DNA of 64,000 nucleotides from Bacteroides salyersiae WAL 10018 = DSM 18765 = JCM 12988 (GCF_000381365.1 NZ_KB905467.1:1356644-1420643), one strand, 5' to 3'; positions 36,110 to 45,917 are shown, counted from the stretch's first letter. Made by a program: numbers and translations. The notes: generated by a model not told the origin, from the sequence alone.

Positions 36110-37066
36110 ATGAAAATTGTAGTATTAGACGGTTATGCCGCCAATCCCGGTGATTTATCCTGGGAAGGTCTGAAAACGTTGGGCGAATGCACGATTTACG
36201 ACCGCACTGCTCCCGAAGAAGTATTGGAACGTGCTGCCGGTGCAGAAGCGATCCTTACAAACAAAGTAGTAATCACCGCAGAACAGATGGCAGCCCTACC
36301 CGATTTGAAATATATCGGAGTACTGGCTACCGGATATAACATCATAGACATCAACGCAGCCCGCGAACGTGGAATTGTCGTTACCAATATCCCGGCATAC
36401 AGTACCCCCTCCGTGGGACAAATGGTATTCGCCCATATCCTGAATATCACCCAGCAAGTGCAGCATCATTCCGAGGAGGTACGCAAAGGCCGGTGGACGA
36501 ATAATGCGGACTTCTGTTTTTGGGATACTCCGCTCATCGAATTGCTTGGAAAAAAGATCGGCCTCATCGGTTTGGGACAGACAGGCTATAACACCGCCCG
36601 CATCGCTATCGGCTTCGGTATGAAAGTATGGGCTTATACTTCCAAGTCGCGCTTGCAACTGCCGCCGGAAATAAAAAAGATGGAACTCGACCAGATATTC
36701 CATGAATGCGACATTGTGAGCCTACATTGTCCACTGACGGAGCAGACACGGGAATTGGTAAATGCCCGCAGACTGGCTTTGATGAAACCGACCGCTATAC
36801 TTATTAACACAGGACGCGGGCCGTTGGTCAATGAACAAGATCTCGCCGATGCACTTAATAACAACCAGATTTATGCTGCCGGAGTAGACGTATTGTCTAC
36901 TGAACCACCACGTGCGGATAATCCGTTGCTTACGGCACGTAATTGCTACATCACCCCGCACATTGCCTGGGCTACTACTGCTGCCCGTGAACGGTTGATG
37001 GGAATTATGCAAGAAAACTTAAAAGCCTATATAGCAGGAAAACCGGTAAATAATGTGGCAAAATAA
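36110..37066 (+). CDS. D-2-hydroxyacid dehydrogenase
   Basis: This 318-aa NAD-dependent enzyme has the split catalytic domain and the central Rossmann domain with GLIGLGQTGYNTARIAIGFG. The catalytic arginine lies in NTGRGPLVNE, the acid in the VDVLSTEPP region and the histidine in ITPHIAWAT. It is closest in look to hydroxypyruvate/glycerate dehydrogenase-type members. It reduces 2-keto acids to D-hydroxy acids or the reverse; the exact substrate is not fixed by sequence. Confidence 0.92.
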   Translation: MKIVVLDGYAANPGDLSWEGLKTLGECTIYDRTAPEEVLERAAGAEAILTNKVVITAEQMAALPDLKYIGVLATGYNIIDINAARERGIVVTNIPAYSTPSVGQMVFAHILNITQQVQHHSEEVRKGRWTNNADFCFWDTPLIELLGKKIGLIGLGQTGYNTARIAIGFGMKVWAYTSKSRLQLPPEIKKMELDQIFHECDIVSLHCPLTEQTRELVNARRLALMKPTAILINTGRGPLVNEQDLADALNNNQIYAAGVDVLSTEPPRADNPLLTARNCYITPHIAWATTAARERLMGIMQENLKAYIAGKPVNNVAK

Positions 37067-37124
37067 TAAGTATTTCATCCTTATGTTTACACAGACCTTT
37101 TACTAAAGGATAAATTACAACAGA

Positions 37125-37167
37125 AAAAGACGGATAAGCAATGTACTAAGTTACTTATCCGTCTTTT
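37125..37167. terminator. Bidirectional terminator
   Basis: AAAAGACGGATAAG and its perfect complement form a 14-bp stem with a 15-nt loop. It is A-rich on the left and T-rich on the right, and separates the dehydrogenase from the convergent cyd operon. Confidence 0.9.
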
Positions 37168-37185
37168 CATAATCAACTTACCTAT

Positions 37186-38334
37186 TTAGTAAGCGTGGCC
37201 GCCTTCGTCCATCTCTTCGGCATCGATCTTCTTTTTATCGATGCTACGCCATGCATAAAATATATAAGCAATAACAAAAGGCACGAGAATAGACACATAC
37301 GCCATTGTCTTGAGAGTAAACTGGCTGGAACAACTGTTGCTCAACGTCAGCGAACTCTGGATATCAGTAAACGATGGATAATAAGCAGTGTTATTATATC
37401 CGGCCGTAAGCAGTAAAGCAAGCACGGTAAGAATCGTACCGATCCCGGCAAACCATATTCCTTTATCAAAACCCTTCTTCAAAAGGGTACGCAAAATACC
37501 GAACAGTACCAACACTACTCCTAACAGAAAAATCCCTAAAACAACAGGCATCTCCAAAAAGTTCGTCAAATACTTATACGGCTCCATATACACCTCTTTC
37601 GTGTCCGGATTCACCGCATAACCGTCAGCGAGCAATGTGCGGATAACGAATGCCAAGAAAAAGATAAGAAAAAGCGCTGTATTTCCATATATAGAACGAC
37701 GGCATTTTGCCACCAGCTCCTCATCGGCAATATTATTGATAAAATAAAGTGCACCCAGAATACGTGCCAAGAAAAATACAGCCAGTCCAAGAATAACATT
37801 CCACGGATTAATCAATGCATCCAGCCCGTGCCATCCATTACCCCATTGGCTGATGACAGGCATAATCGCATTCCCCATGTTCGCCTTGTTGATATAGAAA
37901 TCGGAACCGGTAAAGAAAGTAGCTACGGCGCCACCCAACAATAACGGTCCTACCACTCCATTAATTACCAAAAACACCTGATATGTCTTTTTACCCAACA
38001 AATTACCGGCCTTACTCTGAAACTCATAACTGACCGCCTGCAATACAAAGCTGAATAGGATAATCATCCAAAGCCAATATGCACCGCCGAAACTCGTACT
38101 GTAAAACAGAGGAAACGAAGCAAAGAAAGCGCCACCGAACGTCACCAGTGTAGTAAACGTAAACTCCCACTTGCGACCGGTGGAGTTAACCATCATCTTA
38201 CGATGTTTTTCTGTCTTTCCCAAACAGAAAAGCAAGGAATTACCACCCTGCACAAACAACAGGAACACAAGTATGGCTCCTAACAGAGAAACTATCAGCC
38301 ACCAATAATGTTGAAGAAATATATATGTACTCAT
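37186..38334 (-). CDS. cydB: Cytochrome bd ubiquinol oxidase subunit II
   Basis: This 382-aa protein with about nine membrane segments matches CydB (opening with YIFLQHYWWLIVSLLGAILVF at residues 4-24; FVQGGNSLLF follows). It pairs with CydA to oxidise quinol and reduce O2. In Bacteroides, cytochrome bd allows consumption of nanomolar oxygen. It is the last gene of the DUF4492-cydA-cydB operon, 32 nt after cydA. Confidence 0.95.
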   Translation of the reverse strand: MSTYIFLQHYWWLIVSLLGAILVFLLFVQGGNSLLFCLGKTEKHRKMMVNSTGRKWEFTFTTLVTFGGAFFASFPLFYSTSFGGAYWLWMIILFSFVLQAVSYEFQSKAGNLLGKKTYQVFLVINGVVGPLLLGGAVATFFTGSDFYINKANMGNAIMPVISQWGNGWHGLDALINPWNVILGLAVFFLARILGALYFINNIADEELVAKCRRSIYGNTALFLIFFLAFVIRTLLADGYAVNPDTKEVYMEPYKYLTNFLEMPVVLGIFLLGVVLVLFGILRTLLKKGFDKGIWFAGIGTILTVLALLLTAGYNNTAYYPSFTDIQSSLTLSNSCSSQFTLKTMAYVSILVPFVIAYIFYAWRSIDKKKIDAEEMDEGGHAY

Positions 38335-38366
38335 ACTTTTAGCAGTTAGAATTTAATAGTTAGAAC

Positions 38367-39935
38367 TTAGTAGCTGGAATCGTCTTCAGAAACCTTCGGG
38401 CCTTTCTTTATCTCACGTAGCATAATCCCTATCTCGGCAATCAGCATGACAGTAAAAAGTATCACAAAGATAAAGAAAGTAGCTTGCACAGACCCGACAT
38501 CCAATTTAGAGATCGCAGCCGAGGTTGGCAACATATCGCGAATAGCCCAAGGCTGGCGTCCGCATTCAGCTACAACCCAACCGGCCTGTCCGGCGATATA
38601 CCCCAACGGAATCGTCCAAAGGGCAATATATTGCATCCAACGCATTTTAGATAAATCCTTCTTGTATACAAAGAAAAGAACAACTATAAAAAACAGGATG
38701 AAATATCCTCCCAACATCACCATCACACGGAAAGCATAAAAATTGAGAGGGACATTGGGTATCAATTCGTGTACATCCTTAATATATCCATAACCAAAAT
38801 ACGGTACATTTTCCATCAACACGGAATAGGCAACTTTTGCATCCGCTTCATTGCCCACCGTTTTGGCAGCTTTATAGGCGTCCAGTGCGGCAATGGCAGT
38901 CCGTCCCCGTTCTATCTTTTCAGTTGCAGAAAGGGCGATCGTACCGTCTTTCTGCACATAACCTCCCTCTATGATATTGTTGATACCGGGCACAAAAGCA
39001 TTCATCTCCCGCTCTGCCAATAAGGAAAGCAATTTGGGAACTTCGATACGGAAAAGAAAAGGATCCACTCCATCGTCATACGATTTCTTTTCGGGATTCA
39101 GCATACCGACAGCCACCAGCCCTGCCCCCTCTTGTCCTTCATAATAACCTTCCACAGCCGCCAGTTTCATCGGTTGCGTCTGTGCAATCTGATAACCGGA
39201 ACCATCTCCTGTCCATAAAGAAAGTAAAGAAGCAACCAATCCAAAGATTGCACCGATCTTAATGCTCGACATGGCAAATTTCGTATCACGCTTCTTCAAA
39301 AGAAACCAACAACTGACACCTACCACGAAAATAGCTCCTAATACCCAACCGCTCAATACCGTATGAAAAAACTTATTGACCGCTACCGGAGAAAAGGCCA
39401 CCGCCCAAAAATCTACCATCTCATTGCGGACACTATCCGGATTGAACTCCATGCCTACCGGATTTTGCATCCAGGCATTGGCAACAAGAATCCACCAGGC
39501 AGAAATCGTAGCTCCCAACCCGGTAAGCCAGGTAGAAACAAGATGAAAACGTTTGCTTACCTTTTCCCATCCAAAGAACATGACAGCAATGAATGTGGCT
39601 TCCATAAAGAAAGCAAGGATTCCTTCGATTGCAAGCGGGGCACCGAAAATGTCGCCTACAAACCAAGAATAATTGCTCCAGTTGGTTCCGAATTCAAACT
39701 CGAGTATCAAACCGGTAGCTACTCCGACGGCAAAGTTTATACCAAAAAGTTTCATCCAGAACTTAGCGGTGTGCTTCCAGAATTCCTTACCTGTTTTGTA
39801 ATACAGTGTTTCCATAATACCCATCACTACTGCCAATCCGAGAGTGAGCGGAACAAAAATCCAATGGTACATGGCGGTCATTGCAAATTGGGCTCTCGAC
39901 CAATCAATCAATGAGGTGTCAATACTTTCAATCAT
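38367..39935 (-). CDS. cydA: Cytochrome bd ubiquinol oxidase subunit I
   Basis: This 522-aa protein has about nine membrane segments and carries the haem b558, b595 and d sites. Visible landmarks are the N-terminal RAQFAMTAMYHWIFVPLTLG with the haem-ligand histidine, the GYQIAQTQPMKLAAVEG quinol-loop motif, and a late GWVVAECGRQPWAIRDML. The quinol-binding loop looks like the short type. It forms an operon with DUF4492 upstream and cydB downstream. Confidence 0.96.
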   Translation of the reverse strand: MIESIDTSLIDWSRAQFAMTAMYHWIFVPLTLGLAVVMGIMETLYYKTGKEFWKHTAKFWMKLFGINFAVGVATGLILEFEFGTNWSNYSWFVGDIFGAPLAIEGILAFFMEATFIAVMFFGWEKVSKRFHLVSTWLTGLGATISAWWILVANAWMQNPVGMEFNPDSVRNEMVDFWAVAFSPVAVNKFFHTVLSGWVLGAIFVVGVSCWFLLKKRDTKFAMSSIKIGAIFGLVASLLSLWTGDGSGYQIAQTQPMKLAAVEGYYEGQEGAGLVAVGMLNPEKKSYDDGVDPFLFRIEVPKLLSLLAEREMNAFVPGINNIIEGGYVQKDGTIALSATEKIERGRTAIAALDAYKAAKTVGNEADAKVAYSVLMENVPYFGYGYIKDVHELIPNVPLNFYAFRVMVMLGGYFILFFIVVLFFVYKKDLSKMRWMQYIALWTIPLGYIAGQAGWVVAECGRQPWAIRDMLPTSAAISKLDVGSVQATFFIFVILFTVMLIAEIGIMLREIKKGPKVSEDDSSY

Positions 39936-39994
39936 ATTATTTTGTAGTTAGTTGTTAAAAATCAGTAGGAAAGGTACAGAAATGACACAACCGT

Positions 39995-40222
39995 TCAATC
40001 CGAAGGAGGAATAGCCCGCCGGATGAGTTCGTCTCCTACATATTCGCTCTTTTCTTTATCAGTGGAAAGATGCCCCAAATAATTAGGGAAGAAGAAGATC
40101 TTGAGTATGAAGAACATAATAAATAGTTTCACTATAATAATAATCCATAGCGTACGACCGAGAGTCATACTGCGAAAGCCTTCAAGATAGAAGTTCCAGA
40201 TATTCATAAGTGTATTCTTCAT
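39995..40222 (-). CDS. DUF4492 small membrane protein of the cyd operon
   Basis: This 75-aa protein has one membrane segment (about 22-46, TLWIIIIVKLFIMFFILKIFFF) preceded by a short amphipathic helix. It belongs by eye to DUF4492, a family found beside cydAB in Bacteroidota. It lies 59 nt upstream of cydA on the same strand. By analogy with CydX and CydH it may be an accessory subunit of the oxidase; this is inference. Confidence 0.85.
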   Translation of the reverse strand: MKNTLMNIWNFYLEGFRSMTLGRTLWIIIIVKLFIMFFILKIFFFPNYLGHLSTDKEKSEYVGDELIRRAIPPSD

Positions 40223-40317
40223 ATATCAAAGCGTGTAGAAATTGATAACTGTCGCTAAAATACAATTTATATGAAGATTAACAAACAAAAAGAAGAAAAG
40301 GTTCAAAAAAAGTAGTG

Positions 40318-40412
40318 AGTAGTGATAAGTGATTAGCCGGCCGCGCTGTGATGCTGCATGGCACTAATCACTTATCACTAATCACCATTCCGGCTAATCA
40401 CTTATCACTACT
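40318..40412. repeat. Dispersed repeat family C, copy 1 (terminator-like)
   Basis: A perfect 23-bp inverted repeat (40318-40340 against 40390-40412) of AGTGATAAGTGATTAG-type words encloses a further inner copy and a GC-rich core with GCCGGCCGCGCTG. The right arm touches the stop codon of the permease gene. On the minus strand the hairpin is followed, about 7 nt on, by seven T residues (40304-40310), so it can serve as the operon terminator. Confidence 0.85.
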
Positions 40413-42733
40413 TATTCATTTTTAATACTGTTCACCGGATTCTCATTGGCAATATGCCAGGCTCTGAGCACCACACAAAGTATAATAAGTAACAGCACAC
40501 CGATACCTAACGCTATGAACCATAAAGGCGAAAGTAACTTACTATCCGCAAACTGTTCCAACCATACCCCGGATACGTACCAAGAAAAGGCGATACCTAT
40601 AACAACCGCACCGACGGCAACTTTTAATATATCTATAGTCAATAAATACAAAATGGAAAATGCAGCGGCACCATTCACTTTACGAATAGCAATTTCTTTA
40701 CTACGGCGCACCGTTTCATTATTTACATAACCTATTAACCCCATGAGAACGATAAAAAGGATGCAACAAGAAGTAATCCAAACGACATTCCGGAAACGGT
40801 ATACATCTTTATAGTTCATACTTTGGATGGTAGAATAAGAAGTGAATTCCAACGTAGACATCGGATACGTTTCTTTAATAAAAGTATTCAGCCGTATCAG
40901 ATTCTCGTCCATCGGTTCCTTCAAGCGCACGTTATAAGCAAAATTATATTGGTCATTATATATAAAAGCCGTACAGGTTTGCCCTAAAAAGAAACCCATA
41001 TTACGTATATCCTCAATGACACCGACCACCGTAGGCTGGCTGTCGAGCCCCACCCATCCCGGTTCGACGGGTAAACGCTGCCCTAAGGCTTTGTCTTCCC
41101 ATTTCATTATTTCCACTACCTTGCGGCCTATCACAGCTTCTCCTTTATGCGACGGCCAGTTCCCCTCTACCAATTTCATACCCACCGCCTGCGGGAAACC
41201 TTTGGAATATCTTTGGAAATGCAGCGGGCAGATGAAATTTCCTTTCGTATCCAGCAGCCTTGTTGTGCCATAATGTGACAATAGCGATTCGGAAGAACGT
41301 ACTACCGATTCTACATACGGCTGCCGACGGATTGCATCTTCTATTCCCTGCAAATCTTCGGTTCTATACTTTCCTGTTACCAACCTTTCCGTATCGAAGC
41401 CAAGATGGCGGGTAGTCAGGTCATGATATTGCCAGATAGTAGTGAGCAACATACCAAAAATAAACGATACACCCACAAATTGCACAAACAGTAATCCGCG
41501 TTTCCATGTACGTTTAGCATCGGCATAGCGGCGGAAGATTTGCGTCACAGGAATGTGGGCAAACATTCGTCCCGGCAAAACGCCCGCTACAAAGAAAAGC
41601 AGCAATACCGTCAATCCGGGTACCCAAAGATTCTGCCATACAAACAGGTCCGGCAAACGAACACTCAGCAAGTCTTCTATTCCTTCACGGAAGTTGTACA
41701 TCAAAAGCAGGCATAGCAATGCAGAGGTAAAGACAAATAGGGCAGTCTCCCATAAAAACATCTCCAACACCCGTGCATCATTAGCACCACAGCATTTGTG
41801 GATACCTACCGCCTTTGCCCGGTGGCCCAAAGAGGCAACAGCCGCCAACACATAATTCATGATCGAAACAAAGAATATAGAGAACCCCAATGTTCCCAAT
41901 ATCACCAATAGGCGAATGCTTCCGGGCATACTGAGATGGATGTCCGGCAAGGGAATCACGTTGTATTCGACGGTGGTATCCGATCCCTGCCGCGTACTCT
42001 TATACTTCTCCACCGCTTTCTGTATTTGTCCGTTCATAACCTTCACATCCCCCGGGTGTTTTAAACGGAAAAAGATGTAATACATGTCATTGCGCCCCCA
42101 AGTGCCACGCCCAAATCCAAGTTCTTCCAATGTGAGCATAGAGATGGCAATATTATGCGGAAAGACGGTATTTCCGGGTATATCCTGATAAATTCCGCGT
42201 ACCGTAATCTCCTTATTTCTAAGTATCGAAAACGTTTTCCCCAAGGGATCCTCGTCACCGAAAAGCTCACGCGCCTTACTCGCAGATAAAAAAGCAGATC
42301 CAGGCTGTCCCAACTCACGTGGATTCCCCTTTAGAACTTCTAAGCCAAGTGTGTGGAAAAAGAGGGTATCGACATACATAATGGCTACATCCTCTAACTT
42401 TTTGTCACCAATGTAAAGCTCCGGTTGAAAGAAATTCAAGCCCGCAGTTGCGCTTTCCACAAGTTCGGGTAATGCTTCCCAAAGGTCGGCAGCAGCAGGA
42501 TAAAATACAGTATAGTCATATCCATTATCGGGTATATTGTTTTTAATATACCGGTTACGCAATAACACCACGTTGTCCGGCTCCTTGTAGAAATTCTCAT
42601 AATTCAGCTCATAGGCAATCTGAGAAAAAAGCAGAACCCCTATCAACAATCCCAATGTGAGGGACACCAATTTTATAATATTATTCCCGCGTCCTCGCAA
42701 CAGAATCCGAATGGTATAATAAAGTTGTCGCAT
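40412..42733 (-). CDS. ABC transporter permease, FtsX/MacB type (paralogue 2)
   Basis: The ATG at 42733 opens the family N-terminus MRQLYYTIRILLRGRG; a GTG seven codons upstream is less likely. The 773-aa protein has an N-terminal membrane helix, a MacB-like periplasmic core, three helices around 290-400, a second periplasmic domain and three C-terminal helices (VRRSKEIAIRKVNGA motif before them). It ends in IANENPVNSIKNE. It likely forms the membrane part of a mechanotransmission ABC system with the ATPase at 45100. It is paralogous to the next gene, and their last 60 or so bases are nearly identical. Confidence 0.92.
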   Translation of the reverse strand: MRQLYYTIRILLRGRGNNIIKLVSLTLGLLIGVLLFSQIAYELNYENFYKEPDNVVLLRNRYIKNNIPDNGYDYTVFYPAAADLWEALPELVESATAGLNFFQPELYIGDKKLEDVAIMYVDTLFFHTLGLEVLKGNPRELGQPGSAFLSASKARELFGDEDPLGKTFSILRNKEITVRGIYQDIPGNTVFPHNIAISMLTLEELGFGRGTWGRNDMYYIFFRLKHPGDVKVMNGQIQKAVEKYKSTRQGSDTTVEYNVIPLPDIHLSMPGSIRLLVILGTLGFSIFFVSIMNYVLAAVASLGHRAKAVGIHKCCGANDARVLEMFLWETALFVFTSALLCLLLMYNFREGIEDLLSVRLPDLFVWQNLWVPGLTVLLLFFVAGVLPGRMFAHIPVTQIFRRYADAKRTWKRGLLFVQFVGVSFIFGMLLTTIWQYHDLTTRHLGFDTERLVTGKYRTEDLQGIEDAIRRQPYVESVVRSSESLLSHYGTTRLLDTKGNFICPLHFQRYSKGFPQAVGMKLVEGNWPSHKGEAVIGRKVVEIMKWEDKALGQRLPVEPGWVGLDSQPTVVGVIEDIRNMGFFLGQTCTAFIYNDQYNFAYNVRLKEPMDENLIRLNTFIKETYPMSTLEFTSYSTIQSMNYKDVYRFRNVVWITSCCILFIVLMGLIGYVNNETVRRSKEIAIRKVNGAAAFSILYLLTIDILKVAVGAVVIGIAFSWYVSGVWLEQFADSKLLSPLWFIALGIGVLLLIILCVVLRAWHIANENPVNSIKNE

Positions 42734-42740
42734 AAAATTA

Positions 42741-42769
42741 TCACTACTAATCACTTATCACCACTTATT
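42741..42769. repeat. Dispersed repeat family C, single arm
   Basis: TCACTACTAATCACTTATCA-type sequence fills the 31-nt gap between the two permease genes and runs into the stop codon of the upstream one. Together with the adjoining coding end it repeats 40395-40479 with only a couple of differences. Confidence 0.75.
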
Positions 42770-45086
42770 CATTTTTAATACTGTTCACCGGATTCTCATT
42801 GGCAATATGCCAGGCTTTGAGCACCACACAAACGATAATCAATAATTGAATGAACAAGGCTGTACCTATAAAAAGTAACGGATTCAACTCTATTTGCTCG
42901 GCAAACTGATCAAGCCAAGCTCGTCCGGCAAAATAAGAAACAGCCGTACCGATTAGAATGGAGAGAACGGAAACATATAAGATATCACGTGTCAACAAGC
43001 GCAACACATGAAAGGCTTCCGCCCCATTGACTTTACGAATGGCTATTTCCTTGCTTCTGCGTTGAGTTTCATCGTTCACATAACCTATTAATCCCATAAT
43101 CACGATAAGCAGAATGAAACAAGAAGTTATCCAGACAGAATTACGGAAACGGTATACATCTTTATACAGGTCTTTTACCATATGATCTACCGACATGAAA
43201 TGCAAGGATACATCGGGAAAAGTTTTCTCCATATACTCATTCAAGCGTTTTAAATTCTCATCAAACGGTTCTTTCAAACGGACATCAAATGTATGGTTAG
43301 CCTGTTCCTCAGTACCTATCAGGATAATGGGTGACTGAGCGGCATAAAAACTCTCGTTACGGATATCACGGAATACACCGACTACCGTTCCCGCTACATT
43401 GTTTACTCTTTTTCCCACAGCGCCATCTGTCCATCTCATCAGGCGTACAAGTTCTTCATTGACCAGCAAATCTCCCCCTTTCTTCATAGGAGTCCCCTCT
43501 ATAATCTTGATACCCATTACTTCGGGATAATTGTAGTGGCAGTAATTAAAATTAAGCGTGGCAAGACGTTTACCGTCATTACTCATCAATCCTCGTGTCC
43601 AATACTGCCCAAGTACACTATGAGTAGCCACGGTTACACCTTCCACCATCGGCTGTCGTCTCAACTCATCCTTTATATGCTCTACTCTTTCTTTCGGAAG
43701 CCAGCTCTCCGCTTCGGTCAACCCGGTTACATCGATTCCCATATCGCGATTCATCAGATGCCCGTACTGCAATAGTGTAACCAGCAACAGGCCAAGCACA
43801 AAAGATACCCCGGTGAACTGTACGAATAGCAACGAACGTTTCCATCCCTTCTTCCCGTCGGTATAACGGCGAAACACTTGTGTAACGGGAATACGTGAGA
43901 ACAAACGTCCCGGAATCCCGCCTGCCAGTACGAAAAGAACAAGGATAGTCAGTAAGGGTACCCATAGCGTTCCCCAAGTGAAAAGGGAAGAAAGACGTAC
44001 GGAAAGTAAATCTTCGATCATTTCCCGGGCATTAAAAATCAGAAGAAAACTTAATAACACGGAAAGTATTACAAGAATTCCCGTCTCGGCCAAAAACATA
44101 CTGAAGATATTCGTTGAACTGGCACCGCTACATTTATGTACACCCACACTCTTTGCACGCCGGCTTAAGGTGGCAATAGAAATAAGCATATAGTTCATGA
44201 TGGCAACAAAGAAGATGGCAAAGCCCAAAAAGCCATAAATGACCAAACGCTTTTGCACATCAGGGGAATCTAAATGACGCTTCACAAGCGGAATAATACT
44301 GTAATCCATTTTCCAGTCGTCAATGGTAGTCTCGGTGTATTTTTCTATCACACGCTGGATGTTATCATTTACTTTATCCATATCCGACTCACGGCGTAAA
44401 CGCAGAAAAGTATAGAATACATCATTCCCATTCCAACCATTCCCTGCCTGATATCCTCCATTATTATTATAGATAGATACCACAAAATCGTGGGTCAGCA
44501 TCGTATTTTCCGGTACATCTTTGTATACACCGCGAATCGTAAAAGTATTCTGTTTGTCGGCAGAGAGTATTTTACCGACAGGATCTTCATCTGCAAAAGT
44601 TTCACGGGCAAAACGCTCAGAAACAAAAACACTTCCGGGAATAATCAAATCCTTCAGATTCCCTTTCAGCAAGGGGATACCGAAAACTTGAAAAAAACAA
44701 CTATCCACATAGATATAATCCACATCCGACAGCAACTTCTCTTCATAATAAATATTATACTCTCTTTCCGGAAGAACACAACTTGCATACTCCACCTCCT
44801 CAGGCATACTCTCGGCTACCGCGTTAGCCGTCGGTGCAAAGACCGTATAGTCATAGTTGGTACCATCATCGCCCATTATCTCCCCTGTGCTAAGATTGGT
44901 TATCTGGGCACGTACCATTGCCAACCGTTCTGCCTCCGGGTAACAATTCTCATAACTCAGTTCAAAAACGATCTGTGAAAAGAGTAGAATACCGATGGTC
45001 AGCCCCAACGAAAGTGAGATCACTCTTATAAGATTGGAACCGCGCTCACGCAGTAATGTCCGTATACTATAATAAATTTGTCTCAT
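42765..45086 (-). CDS. ABC transporter permease, FtsX/MacB type (paralogue 1)
   Basis: This 773-aa protein has the same layout as the downstream paralogue. It has the N-terminus MRQIYYSIRTLLRERG, a first helix, a MacB-like periplasmic domain with the VFVSERFARETFADEDPVGK stretch, membrane helices near 290-400, a second periplasmic domain, QRRSKEIAIRKVNGA and three C-terminal helices, ending IANENPVNSIKNE. Two such permeases with one ATPase suggest a heterodimeric exporter or stress-resistance complex. The substrate is unknown. Confidence 0.92.
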   Translation of the reverse strand: MRQIYYSIRTLLRERGSNLIRVISLSLGLTIGILLFSQIVFELSYENCYPEAERLAMVRAQITNLSTGEIMGDDGTNYDYTVFAPTANAVAESMPEEVEYASCVLPEREYNIYYEEKLLSDVDYIYVDSCFFQVFGIPLLKGNLKDLIIPGSVFVSERFARETFADEDPVGKILSADKQNTFTIRGVYKDVPENTMLTHDFVVSIYNNNGGYQAGNGWNGNDVFYTFLRLRRESDMDKVNDNIQRVIEKYTETTIDDWKMDYSIIPLVKRHLDSPDVQKRLVIYGFLGFAIFFVAIMNYMLISIATLSRRAKSVGVHKCSGASSTNIFSMFLAETGILVILSVLLSFLLIFNAREMIEDLLSVRLSSLFTWGTLWVPLLTILVLFVLAGGIPGRLFSRIPVTQVFRRYTDGKKGWKRSLLFVQFTGVSFVLGLLLVTLLQYGHLMNRDMGIDVTGLTEAESWLPKERVEHIKDELRRQPMVEGVTVATHSVLGQYWTRGLMSNDGKRLATLNFNYCHYNYPEVMGIKIIEGTPMKKGGDLLVNEELVRLMRWTDGAVGKRVNNVAGTVVGVFRDIRNESFYAAQSPIILIGTEEQANHTFDVRLKEPFDENLKRLNEYMEKTFPDVSLHFMSVDHMVKDLYKDVYRFRNSVWITSCFILLIVIMGLIGYVNDETQRRSKEIAIRKVNGAEAFHVLRLLTRDILYVSVLSILIGTAVSYFAGRAWLDQFAEQIELNPLLFIGTALFIQLLIIVCVVLKAWHIANENPVNSIKNE

Positions 45087-45099
45087 AATATCTTACAAT

Positions 45100-45774
45100 T
45101 TAAATGGTTACACTTGCCACGACACTACCATCAAAAAGATGAACCGTGCGATGGGCAAACGAAGCATCATGTTGGGAGTGTGTCACCATGATGATAGTCG
45201 TACCTTCTTTGTTGAGCTCCGTCAGCAGATTCATTACTTCGGCACCATTTTTCGAGTCAAGATTACCTGTAGGCTCATCGGCCAAAATCAGCTTGGGATT
45301 GGTAACCACCGCACGGGCAATAGCTACACGTTGCTGCTGTCCACCGGAAAGTTGCTGCGGAAAATGTTTGGCACGATGGCTGATGTTCATGCGTTTCAGC
45401 ATATCCTCTACCATACGGCGGCGTTCGGTGGCCTTGATGCCTAAATAAGTCAGTGGTAACTCTACATTTTCGTACACGTTAAGTTCATCGATCAAATTAA
45501 AGCTCTGGAATACGAAACCCAATTTACCCTTGCGTACGCGGGTACGCTCTTTTTCTTTTAATCCGGTCACTTCTTCCCCCATCAGTTTATAAGAACCTTC
45601 GGTGGGATTATCCAGCAATCCGAGAATATTTAATAAGGTAGACTTACCACAGCCCGAAGGCCCCATGATGGCAACAAACTCTCCCTCTTTTATATCCAGA
45701 TTCACATGATTCAATGCAACCGTTTCTACTTCAGAAGTACGGAACACCTTACTAATGTTTTCAATTTGTATCAT
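45100..45774 (-). CDS. ABC transporter ATP-binding protein (MacB/LolD type)
   Basis: This 224-aa ATPase has Walker A GPSGCGKST, signature LSGGQQQRVAIARA, Walker B LILADEPTGNLD and the H-loop in MVTHSQHD. The class-specific VFQSFNLIDELNVYENVELP segment places it with MacB/LolD/FtsE ATPases that drive FtsX-type permeases. It precedes the two permease genes in the operon (13 nt before the first). A 38-codon permease relic lies 26 nt upstream. Confidence 0.94.
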   Translation of the reverse strand: MIQIENISKVFRTSEVETVALNHVNLDIKEGEFVAIMGPSGCGKSTLLNILGLLDNPTEGSYKLMGEEVTGLKEKERTRVRKGKLGFVFQSFNLIDELNVYENVELPLTYLGIKATERRRMVEDMLKRMNISHRAKHFPQQLSGGQQQRVAIARAVVTNPKLILADEPTGNLDSKNGAEVMNLLTELNKEGTTIIMVTHSQHDASFAHRTVHLFDGSVVASVTI

Positions 45775-45800
45775 ACTGTTTTTTTATTTATAGGTTTTTA

Positions 45801-45917
45801 TTATTCACTTTTTATACTATTTACAGGAGCTCGATTGGCAATATTCCATACTTCATAACCACACTCGACAGAATAATCAAAGAGCAACGTTTGAATCACA
45901 TAATAAAATTGTCTCAT
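45801..45917 (-). pseudogene. Internally deleted permease relic (38 codons)
   Basis: An open frame of 38 codons begins MRQFYYVIQTLL, like the N-termini of the two permeases (MRQLYYTIRILL, MRQIYYSIRTLL). It ends WNIANRAPVNSIKSE, like their C-termini (WHIANENPVNSIKNE). Only about 11 unmatched residues join the two. It therefore looks like a third permease that lost some 730 codons but kept its start, frame and stop. It heads the operon and shares a TATCTTACAA leader word with the permease at 45086. Whether the mini-protein is made is unknown. Confidence 0.8.
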
